The notes below the pieces were generated by a model. It was given only the letters and a program-made list of their open reading frames with translations, made no database searches and was not told the DNA's origin. Source: Gnetum montanum (Eukaryota > Streptophyta > Gnetopsida > Gnetales > Gnetaceae). From it: DNA of 35,215 bases. The position numbers and the translations under genes were made by a program. Location of the stretch: contig MNCI01006861.1 in assembly GCA_015680685.1 (NCBI GenBank), forward strand, positions 835,650 to 870,864. The letters run 5' to 3'. The number at the start of each line of letters is the position of its first letter. The first letter of the stretch is position 1. Positions 1-8,678 of the stretch are shown here, in pieces.

Positions 1-80
1 ATATTGCATGGGATGCGATATTGCGGCGGCTGCGTATCGCGTACGCGATATCGTGGCACTATGCATGTCGCGTCTCATCA
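1..80 (-). mobile_element. Outer end of an LTR (element G), truncated by the window edge
   Basis: This is the U3 start of a minus-strand LTR of the same family as elements A and B. It carries the CpG-rich block GTATCGCGTACGCGATATCG at about 33-52 and ends in gcgtctcatca at 70-80, the same terminus as the LTR of A at 8509-8519. It is not followed by a polypurine tract but by the middle of another LTR in opposite orientation. So 80 is the outer boundary of an element lying to the left of the window that inserted into that LTR. The expected target duplication would be acggc (81-85), but its partner is outside the window. Confidence 0.7.
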
Positions 81-755
81 ACGGCAATAAAGATGAGCTT
101 TGTGGATAAACCTTGTAGTACATGGATAGGTTTATTTAATGTTATTTATTGCTTTCCTAGTAACGCGACATGAGTACGATTTGGTTACGAGCATTAACGA
201 ATGTGTACGGCTAGCCAAGGAATTGGCTACTCATCGCGATTAGATTCTCTCACCCTTAACTCCTAGAACGTGGGACAAGTACGAGTTGATTATGAGCATC
301 TATGGATGTGTACGGCTAGTCAAGGAATTGGCTGCTTGTCACACTTAGGCTAGTTAGGTGCCTCAGTACAACCGCTTCGAGCACGTGCATTACGTGTGGT
401 AATCCTAGTAACGATTAGCGTTTGGTAGCCACAGTTGCACAGTTCAGGGTGTGTACAACAAGTGGGAACGGATGCTGATGCTAGGACTTAGTGCTGTAGT
501 TAGAGTTAGTTTTAGTCTCTCAACCCTTCACCCCTTAGCATAGGAGATAAACTTGAAAAGACCAAGAAAATCATATATCTCAGACTTACTTAACCATACA
601 CCGTGACAACAACAAGTAAGTTTGGGAAAACAACGATTAATTAACCCCAAGTGTTCCTTGCGGCGTTTAGGCATTTAGTCTGCGGAGTTCGACTGGATCG
701 CGTGTGCTACGCTCGTTTCGTATGGTTGAGTGTAGGGGTACCTCGCCACTCATCA
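81..755 (+). mobile_element. LTR remnant (element F), plus orientation, interrupted at its left
   Basis: The reverse complement of this stretch matches the LTR that begins at 34695, including the boxes gtgtacggctagtcaaggaattgg and cctcgccactcatca and the phrase tactaggattaccac in reversed form. Read on the plus strand it holds the R/U5 part: AATAAA (polyadenylation signal) near 87-92, then the LTR 3' end ctcgccactcatca at 742-755. The U3 and TATA part is missing because element G interrupts it. After 755 there is no primer binding site, so this is either the outer end of a 3' LTR or a solo LTR. Confidence 0.75.
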
Positions 756-1470
756 GAAAGCTACATTGTGCTTTTCTTAAGGAAACAATTTTACTTTGAA
801 CATTCTAAAAAAACGGTTTTCATTGAAATGAAGAGGTTTAAAAACATTTTTTGGGGTGATGGTAAGGTGCTTGTTTCTCAAGTTAAAGACCTAGGTTTGG
901 GCTTGGGTGCAGTCACTTGAAGAGGTTAGACTTTTGCTCATCTATGAACCCTCTTGGGATCCCACCTAGTAGGATGAGGAGTGTGGCTCTAGGTGATGAT
1001 CCTTCGAAGGGGTTTAAAAGCATTTTTTTCTATATTCAATTTGAAGTTGGAGAAAAGCCTTTAGACCATTTAGTGTAGAGATTTTTAAAACATTTTGGAA
1101 TGAAAGTCTTTATTTTAAAAAATTGTTTGAAAAAGCCTTTTTTCTTTTTTCTTTTTTTCATAGGTAAAATGTTGTTTAGCTATGCATAATGAGCAACAGG
1201 ATAATAGTAGTTTAGGCAATATTTGATAAAAGATTTAAGAGAAGGAGATATTAGAACCCAAAATAATTTAAAAAATTGATAAACTTTATAATTTAACATT
1301 GCCAACCAAAATTAAAACCATAGCTTATCAGTGAACTAACGCCTCGTTACATTACAGACCGGGGAGTGGACTTAGCCTCGATACCACTGACCTATATTTG
1401 TATGGTTTTACAGCACAATGATCTAGAGAGACAATATTATTAAAATAAAAAAAAACTCTTCATAATTATT
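756..1470. other. Unassigned spacer between LTR F and the RPL21 promoter
   Basis: AT-rich single-copy-looking DNA with no supportable gene. A short phrase, GAAG(A/G)GGTTTAAAA(A/G)CATTTTTT, occurs twice at about 831-853 and 1006-1028, which hints at an old local duplication or an unrecognised repeat. A reading frame that runs from the LTR into this spacer (651-920) is a chance fusion. Confidence 0.4.
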
Positions 1471-1478
1471 TTTTCCCG

Positions 1479-1530
1479 AAACCCTAACGAGGAGCAAAAT
1501 CGCTGCTGGCAAAAACCCCTCAAAACCCTA
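1479..1530 (+). promoter_or_regulatory. Telo-box motifs in the RPL21 promoter/5' UTR
   Basis: A perfect plant telo-box, AAACCCTAA, lies at 1479-1487, with a related AAAACCCTA at 1522-1530 and a third partial copy (AACCCTAG) near 1559. Telo-boxes are well known in plant promoters of ribosomal-protein and translation-factor genes. Their position 130-180 bp before the ATG fits RPL21. A TATA-like tatttatg (about 1529-1536) may or may not be used. The transcription start was not determined. Confidence 0.65.
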
Positions 1531-1655
1531 TTTATGACAGGCCCCAATTTTTGCCGGAACCCTAGTTCTTTGATCAGGACTCAGAGGAAGCGCAGAAGAA
1601 GAAGAGGAAGAAGAGAAGCAGGGCGCGTCAGGGAATCAATCGAGCAGTAGCGAGA

Positions 1656-3471
1656 ATGCCGGCGGGACATGGATTGCGTTCCAGAACGAGGGATCTGTTC
1701 GCAAGGCCGTTCAGGAAGAGAGGATATGCGCCGATCAGCACATACCTGAGAACTTACAAGATCGGCCAGTACGTGGACATCAAGGTTAACGGTGCCGTTC
1801 ACAAAGGTATGCCGCACAAGTTCTACCATGGCCGCACCGGTGTCGTCTGGAACGTCACCAAACGCGCTATTGGCGTTGAAATCAACAAGCAGGTTCGTAA
1901 CAAGGCTCCCGTTTGTCCCTGGTTTTCTAATTTGAACAAGTTTTTTGTTTTTTGTTCCTGTTTTTTCCCCCTTCCTTCTTTCGGTTTCTTTTCTCAGAAA
2001 GAGATCTTTGGTTTTGTCTTAGTTTTCCGCCTTTCATAAGTAGTTTTATGTTTTTGTATGCTGTGGCGTTGATGTATTCGTGAGCATTTTAGCGTGTTCG
2101 TTTCTTTGTAAGAAAATCGTCTCGTTTGGCGCGGGTTTCTTCTTTTGTAAGGGGTTTTCTCTCACTTCCACGAAAATTTTCATTTTGTAGCATGATAGCA
2201 GGACATTGAATTTCCGTGCCGAACTTTGTTGTTTAAGCAAATGTTTTCTTCGATGTTTGTAGGGGTTTGGATCGGGTTTAGGGTACGTTCTATTGCAGTT
2301 GGTTTTTGAATGTGTTCATGTCATGGTTCAGAGTCTTTGATGTTGCTATAATTCAAGTGTTGAAAATCTATGCTCTATTGTTTGGTTTTCTTTCTGAGAT
2401 TATTTACTGACATTTTGAAGATGGCTTCTCTTTCGAAATCTGTGTGGTAAAGACTTGTTTGCAATTTAATTTCACGTAGCTTCGGTGTATAATTATGCTT
2501 ATGCAATTGTTCCTGGCAATAGCATTGATGTCTTATAGCATTTTCTAAGCCATGTGGATTCGATCTATAGCTCAATTTCGTGGACTTGATTTATGGCGCT
2601 AATGTTACCTGCATCTAAATCAGAAGATGCCAAATGTGTGATCTTGTCTATCACATGCAACAGTTATTCAAATTAAAATTTTATTATGTCCATTATAGAC
2701 CCCGATGTCTATGGGACATAAAAGATGTACTTATAATGATATTTGAAAAGTTTATCCATAAAACGTGAGTTAGTGAGCTTTTAAAATGTGCTTTGTTGCT
2801 TTTTCATGCACGTAAACGATAATTTTCAGAGGTTATTGTCGTTGACGTGCTTATATGTTTGCCAAGGCGATATATACCTCATTCAGCATTGATATAAACC
2901 TTTGTATCCCCGACCTCTAGACCACTGTATTAAAGAAATGATTTCTGTAAGAGTTTTAAGTCAGATTTGTGTGTTGACAGTTGTTTTTAGCCGATCGTAT
3001 CATCGTATCAAAGGTCGTTTCACCAAACAATTAAAGAGGCTAAATATACTGTTTCAGTTTTCTTTCCCCAAAAGTGCCTCTGTATAAATAATGACTAATC
3101 TTTTCTTATAAGGATAATGTGCTAGATCTTACTTTCAAATATGCTCAAGGGCCCCTTAGGTGGGTCTTCTACTTTGAATTTGAATGTTCTAACATTTGAA
3201 GTTCGCCATACAGGTGCGTAATAGGATTATTAAGAAAAGAATTCATGTGAGGATCGAGCATGTCCAGCCGTCCAGGTGCAAAGAGGATGCTCTTTTGAGG
3301 AGGAAGCGTAACGATGAGCTGAAGGCAGAGGCCAAAGCTCGTGGTGAGGTTATTAGCACAAAGAGGCAGCCGGAGGGACCTAAGCCTGGATTCATGGTCG
3401 AGGGAGCTGTTCTGGAAACTGTAACACCTATCCCATACGATGTTGTAAACGACTTGAAAGGAGGATACTAA
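1656..3471 (+). CDS. RPL21: 60S ribosomal protein L21 (eL21), two coding exons
   Basis: Component of the cytosolic large ribosomal subunit. Coding exons are 1656-1892 (79 codons, [15 protein letters not shown] to GVEINKQ) and 3214-3471 (85 codons plus [16 protein letters not shown] to NDLKGGY). The joined product is 164 aa, the usual plant length. Conserved features are the basic N-terminus, the SH3-like core ([39 protein letters not shown]), [19 protein letters not shown], and the C-terminal [18 protein letters not shown] and [18 protein letters not shown]. The intron (1893-3213) has GT at the donor and AG at the acceptor, and splicing keeps phase 0. The first ATG of the family-typical MPAGHG start is used. 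There is no stop or frameshift, so the gene looks functional. Telo-boxes upstream suggest co-regulation with other ribosomal-protein genes. Confidence 0.96.
1893..3213 (+). other. RPL21 intron (1,321 bp)
   Basis: T-rich plant intron, cag|GTTCGT at the donor and ccatacAG|gtgcgt at the acceptor. If retained, the frame continues to a stop at 2039 and would give a 127-aa product. The first codons of the intron (GTTCGTAAC, V-R-N) resemble the first codons of exon 2 (GTGCGTAAT, V-R-N). Open stretches inside (for example 2902-3087) have no recognisable similarity and are taken as chance. Confidence 0.9.
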
Positions 3472-4568
3472 TTGTGTGCTACTTTGCCAACATGAGTGTA
3501 CTCTTTGTAGGTTTTTTTTTTTAAATATTTTTTTTGGTTTCCAGAAGTTCCTGACATTCAAAGAAATGGAATGCACTTTAGACACTAGATTTTTCGTTTT
3601 TGGTGCTTTGGTTGCTGGTTTTTGGTTTCCAGCATATGCTTTTTGACATTTGAATGTTCATCTCAAGATATATTTATTTTTCTGATTTGCTGTTGAATTT
3701 TGTTTTGAAAACATACGATTATCTTTTGCCAAACTTCATGTATCATCTGTCGGTTCGTAAATAATTTAATCGTAGCATCTTTAGTTTACTTGCATTTTGT
3801 AGTTGAGATGTCAGTAGATTTTGTTTTGCTGAAACTATACTTGTACGTATTTTTTTGTTTACTGAATGTGATTTTTTCACTGGAACGTTACTATAATCTT
3901 ACAATTGATTCTACGAACATGGTTTAATTAGTGGATCTGGAGAAAAATGAATGAGAAGCATAGCATTGCAATCCATTTTTGGATACTTACAATGGCGTCC
4001 TAGAAACATATAATGGCGTCCTTCGTGGTTCTTTCATCTTTGTTGATGCTCCTGCACATGCTTGATGTCCAAGATTGAAATCAGAAATGCAGGAGAGAGA
4101 TGTTAACGAAAGCCATCAGGAGATATTCGCGAATGTCCTCTTTAATTGGGAAAGCTTTACTGACAAGCTCATATTTTCAGCAATTTCCTGTGTGTTAATC
4201 AGAGCAGATGATTTTATTTCAAAAGAGAGGCTGACAAACGCATTGAATTGCAATTTTGTGTTATTTAAGATGTTGCAAAAACCTTATATCATCTCTTTGG
4301 ACAGTACATGCATATGTGATTGAATTTCCGGTTTTTACAAATTTTCCTGTTTGAGGTAACGCTTTTGCCGGCCAGGTTGGTATGATTATTTTACGCCCTC
4401 TAGGGAAGTGAACGACGGGTTCTCTTTAAAACACTTGCAACTCTTCTTATTATTGCTGGGGCCATGGGGCTATAAAATACCCCAAAGTGGGGGCGACAAA
4501 GGACCCAAAATATTTTGTTTAAAAAAATTGGTTGCATTTCTAATGATAAATGCATGAACGTGTAGCTC
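3472..4568. other. RPL21 3' UTR and intergenic DNA
   Basis: The region after the stop is T-rich, as plant 3' UTRs are. Candidate AATAAT-like signals are seen near 3760, but the cleavage site cannot be fixed. A direct repeat, ataatggcgtcc / acaatggcgtcc, lies at about 3991-4021. An 82-codon frame at 4075-4323 has no family resemblance and biased composition, so it is not called. Nothing else was recognised. Confidence 0.5.
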
Positions 4569-4832
4569 ATAGGTTTGCTGGTCTTGCACTTAGACATCCA
4601 GAAAGATTTGTGGTTTTCTAATGAAAATAGAAATTCATTAATTTATACAACAAAGAATTAGGAATATAAGAATTGTCAAGAATTATCTTGGTGAAAGAAC
4701 ATAGGTTTGCTGGTCTTGCACTTAGACATCCAGAAAGATTTGTGGTTTTCTAATGAAAATAGAAATTCATTAATTTATACAACAAAGAATTAGCAATATA
4801 AGAATTGTCAAGAATTATCTTGGTGAAAGAGC
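4569..4832. repeat. Tandem duplication, 2 x 132 bp, nearly identical
   Basis: The unit beginning ataggtttgctggtcttgca occurs at 4569-4700 and again at 4701-4832. By eye the copies differ at one position inside the unit (aggaatat against agcaatat) and at the last few bases. Such identity implies a recent duplication. A shorter echo, (a)cattgaataatta, follows twice at about 4832-4845 and 4877-4889. No gene function is apparent. Confidence 0.92.
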
Positions 4833-6249
4833 CATTGAATAATTAATGTCTTGGGGTTTGGGTTTCAAAGAAGAGACATTGAATAATTAGTGTTCTGAAT
4901 GAGGGCACGAGAACGGAATGGTAGTTACATTGGTATTCTCTTTGCAGATTTCGTAAGGGATCGATTTTTAGCCCAGGCTACTAAATCAGATAATGTGGTG
5001 ACTCCTTTCCTCTTAGCAATCGAGGGGATCATCAAGTTTCCTTTTACTTGGCTCTATAGGCTTGTACTAGGAATTTACAAGAGGCTGCTCAAGCTTTGGG
5101 CCAGCTTAGCCTTGATTGGTACTCTTATCTTAGTTCATTCTCTAGAGTATGCTTTATTGAAATAGATTTTGTAAAAAATTAGCTATCTTTGATCTTGATT
5201 GGCCTTTCACCTTTGCCCCAAATTGTCCCTATATTTTGCTACATACGTGGGTTTGGTCATTTGGGCTTGTTGGAGCTCTCTTCAACTTGCTCATGGCTCA
5301 TGGTTAGATTGATCGGGTTTTGGGTAATGTCTAAAATACTCGGAATTGGGTGGTGTGCGAATTGACCCATTATGCAAATTGCACGTTGTTAGGGTCAAAG
5401 GGTTTCAATAGGGTGGGGAATGCCCTTTGGCCCCTTTGCTTGTATTGGCTTTTAGGTTTTTTGTTGCACTCCCAACAATCAGGTTTTTTCCACCTTTTCC
5501 TCATGGTACTTGTGTATGATAGGTCATTGAGGAATATTTAGATGACTAATGAGGGTGGTTCCTCATGCACTACACGAGGCTCAAACCTACATGCCATTGC
5601 TTAATTCCTATTATTATGATTACTAGAATTTACCCTACCCATCTTGTGAGCTAGCTTGTTTGGTTACAACTACTTGTTTGGTTGATAGTAGCTAAATGGT
5701 AGGACCTATTGAGAATGTAATCAACAAGGTGTGATAGCTCACTCGCTCTTCATGCATGCATATCGAACTAGGTAGGGTGCACGACTATCACCTTTTTTGG
5801 CTAGATCTTCCAACCTATTTCTCCCTACCCTATTGAGAATGTGTAAGGTGTAAGAGTATTTACTAAGGTTGGTACTTTGGTGGGGTAATAGTAAGTCACC
5901 AAGAAAGGTTTGATGACCTTACACAAGTAACTAATGTTTTTGTAACTCACTAATGCTAACTAGGATAACTAATTAGTTGTCTCACAACAAAGGAACGAAG
6001 TTGAAGCATAAATAGTGAATCTATGTTGTTCATTCCTCCACCTTCTTATGCCTTATTGTTCTTAGGTTGCCTTTAATAGTGAATCTATTATGTTCTTATT
6101 GTTTTCGGAAACAATGCTTACTACCCAATTTGCTCAACACCACTAATGGGGTCCCTCATTATTACTTTGCAAAAATTGGTAGTTGCTTAAATATGTAACG
6201 CACCTCAACAATTTTCCCATTAGGTGAACATGTTTGAATTTTCTAAAGT
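4833..6249. other. Intergenic DNA, no gene recognised
   Basis: AT-rich sequence without an assignable gene. An 88-codon frame at 4899-5165 contains a hydrophobic stretch (about residues 42-85) but no recognisable family, and nothing supports expression. The phrase aatagtgaatctat is repeated at about 6010 and 6075. The 5' part of the LINE that follows may extend into here but is too decayed to see. Confidence 0.4.
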
Positions 6250-6885
6250 AGAAATATTCACAAGAGAAATCCTTCCATTTTCATTTGTAAGAAAAGAAAT
6301 TTGCATATATATTTCGTTAACTTGGGAGAAGCTTAGGAAGGAGTTCCTTGAGATATTGTTTTGTGGGCATTAAAAGGAAGGATATTCTATTTTGGTATAT
6401 AAAACCTAAGCCCTTATTTGTTTGCCATTATTATAGATGGCTAACCAAAGAAATTAAAGATAATATCCCTTAGTATATGTTCTTTGTTATGATATTGTTT
6501 TGGTGGATGAATCTAAGAAAGTCCTAATTACGAAAAGCTACAAAATGGAGACTTAGAGAAACACTCTAGAATCAAAAGAATTAAGGATTAGTAGAAGTAA
6601 AATGGAATACATCAAGTGCAGTTTTAGTGGAAAATCAAGTAATGAAGAAACAAATGTTAAAATCCAAATATGGTTTCTATCTAGTTCTTAGATTTGTAAA
6701 GTACGACACTAAAGTCTTTAATAATATAATGATAATAATTTTGAAGATGTATTATATCTTATACAAAGGAACACCACAAATCTTGCTTATGGTGCAATGT
6801 TACAAGTCAAAAATATTCTTTAAAATCTATTGTTGTACTACTTGTACAATGATCATATTCTTGTTTTGTGGAAAGTTAAACTAGT
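6250..6885 (+). pseudogene. RTE-type LINE reverse transcriptase relic
   Basis: Translation in shifting plus-strand frames gives, in the correct order, pieces typical of plant RTE-clade LINE reverse transcriptase: RNLHIYFVNLGEA and VLWALK near 6295-6373, WLTKEIKDNIP near 6438-6470, CYDIVLVDESKKV near 6485-6525 (the catalytic block, with the first acidic position degraded), RNTLESKELRISRSKMEYIKC near 6556-6620, and YGAMLQVKN near 6787-6813. Several stops and frameshifts are present, so it is dead. Element C begins at 6886 and cuts it off. The rest would lie beyond C's right end, outside the window. Confidence 0.75.
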
Positions 6886-7731
6886 TGATGAGTGGTGAAT
6901 GTTCCCTATGCTTAACCATATGAATCACAAGCGTGTACGTGTGATCTAGTTGAATTCCATGGACCTTTCCTGAGTGGCTATTATTTTAGATAGTTAAACA
7001 TAATGTTACTCGTCATTGTCTTTCCAGTCATTACTTATGCTAGCTCAATAGGTACGATTAAGTCAAATTCAGATAGCAGATATTTATATTTTTGTTATTC
7101 TTTATCATTAAAATATTAACATGATAAAGTGATTAAAATATTGATTTTTTACTAATTATGAAACCTAGTGCTATTTAATGTATCCTAAGCGTGAAGTATC
7201 CGTCCCTACTTTTCATACCCATTTTAAACTTATATTGACACTGCTGGGTTACCAAGTGGTCATTGCTAGGTGTACCAAGTGTTCACTACTGGGATTACCA
7301 AGCATTAGCATAACATGCTTGAAGTGGTCATACTTTGTTGTCATGAACTAGAATATTAATTTCCTAAGTGTAGAAAAGTAAAATGCATTTAAAGTAAAGT
7401 GCTTGAAAATAAACTAAGTACTAATCTAAGTGTTGTAATGGAAGGAATTAGTCTTAATTTTATTGCCATAATGTAGAAGTGTCTAGGTACAACATGCATT
7501 TAGATAAAAATTTGTTTAATTAGCTTGATCCAAGTTGTGGGCACATAGAGGGAAATTTGGCTAAGTTCTACAAAGACACTATAAGAGCTTTACCATGGAA
7601 GTGACACAAGATGCCATAAATACAAATGGTATGTGCACATTTATATAGGCTTATGGAGGATTAGTGTCAATGCATATGTGCTAATGCATCCAAAGATGCA
7701 TCGACTTAGTTGACTAACATAGACTTCATCA
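6886..7731 (-). repeat. 3' LTR of element C (846 bp)
   Basis: Starts tgatgagtgg (6886) and ends cttcatca (7731), the TG...CA ends of the family. It aligns along its length with 33907-34694, sharing phrases such as ggttaccaagtggtca, agtaaagtgcttgaaaataa and aagtgttgtaatg. On the minus strand AATAAA-like signals lie near 7460. A TATA-like minus-strand motif (ctatataaat, about 7641-7651) is in the place expected for the U3 promoter. Confidence 0.85.
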
Positions 7732-7961
7732 TACTCCCACAACTGATTGAAAACTCATTTATGAGAGAACATAAATGGGACTAAGTTATTTACAAAATTT
7801 AGGGAGTATGGAACTAATAGTGAATTGATTGATTAATTGACTATAATAATAGACAAACTCTAAGTGCAATGTTACAAAATATTTGTATGGTTACAAAAGT
7901 TGCACAACATAAAAATTTCTAAACAAGTTAACAAAATTGGTAGGTGCTGGTCGAATGGGAT
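7732..7961 (-). other. 3' internal end of element C with polypurine tract
   Basis: Next to the 3' LTR the minus strand reads tgtgggagta (7741-7732), the polypurine tract that primes plus-strand DNA synthesis. The flanking text matches the same place in B (acaaaattggt at about 7933 and 20400). The segment continues at 16194, on the other side of element A. Confidence 0.7.
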
Positions 7962-8519
7962 TGATGAGTGGTGAGGTACCCCTACACTCAACCATACGAA
8001 ATGAGCGTAGCATGCGCGATCTGGTCGAACTCCGCAAACAGACTAGTTGTGGCACCTAGATCGTTAACTTTAGGTTGCAGTTTGCTGTCTTCCCACCTAG
8101 ACTAGTATTATATTTGTCACGTATGGTTTAGTCCAGATGAGGTGTATGATGTGTTCCTAATCTATGCTACTCTTGAAGGCAGTGGAAAATAATATTTAAC
8201 TAAGCTAAGCTAGGAGGAAAAGGTAAGGAAATCTAATCCAGCCTAAGTGCGACGAGCAATTGATTCCTTGATCAACCGTACACATCTTGGACCTCGTTCA
8301 TGACTACCACTGGGATTACCAAGCGCAGATCCTAGGTACGCNCTAAACTGCTAGAGCTTTGCTACTTCTATTCTATCTATATGTACAAGGGAGAGCCGTG
8401 TCTTATTTATAGATATGGCAGTGGACTGCAATATTGTGTAAGCGATATCGTAGGGAAGACGCGATATCGCGTACGCGATATTGCGGCCTATGCGAATCGC
8501 GTCTCATCATATCCCCACG
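7962..8519 (-). repeat. 3' LTR of element A, collapsed by an N gap
   Basis: Begins tgatgagtggtgagg and ends gcgtctcatca. On the minus strand the U3 carries the CpG block gcgatatcgcgtacgcgata (8461-8480) and the TATA box ctataaataa at about 8403-8412. Compared with the B LTR, about 200 bp or more are missing at the N (8342), where the text jumps from the middle of the LTR to just before the TATA region. The loss looks like an assembly gap rather than a deletion. Confidence 0.85.
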
Positions 8520-8530
8520 ATTGAATAAAA
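8520..8530 (-). promoter_or_regulatory. Polypurine tract of element A
   Basis: Minus strand tcgtggggata directly before the 3' LTR, preceded by cttgaggacaagttttta. The same arrangement is at 20267-20300 in B. This is the standard site for plus-strand priming during reverse transcription. Confidence 0.75.
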
Positions 8531-8678
8531 ACTTGTCCTCAAGTTACAAGGAGAACAAGCTTCATTGATTACACAGTGGATAGGTATGGGATTATTAACT
8601 AGAAAAACAAAAAAAGAAATGATGCCGTAATGTGGGAAGACACAACACAGAAAAATACTACACTACAAAAAATGGAAC

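Noticed and set aside
651-920. 89-codon reading frame
   Set aside because: It begins inside LTR F and runs into unrelated spacer; no family resemblance and no promoter context.
1330-1400. Possible tRNA-like sequence near ctcgataccactgacc
   Set aside because: No cloverleaf with acceptor pairing, and the A and B box consensus are not both met.
4899-5165. 88-codon frame with a hydrophobic part
   Set aside because: Length is near chance expectation, there is no recognisable domain, and no homologous copy or expression signal is visible.
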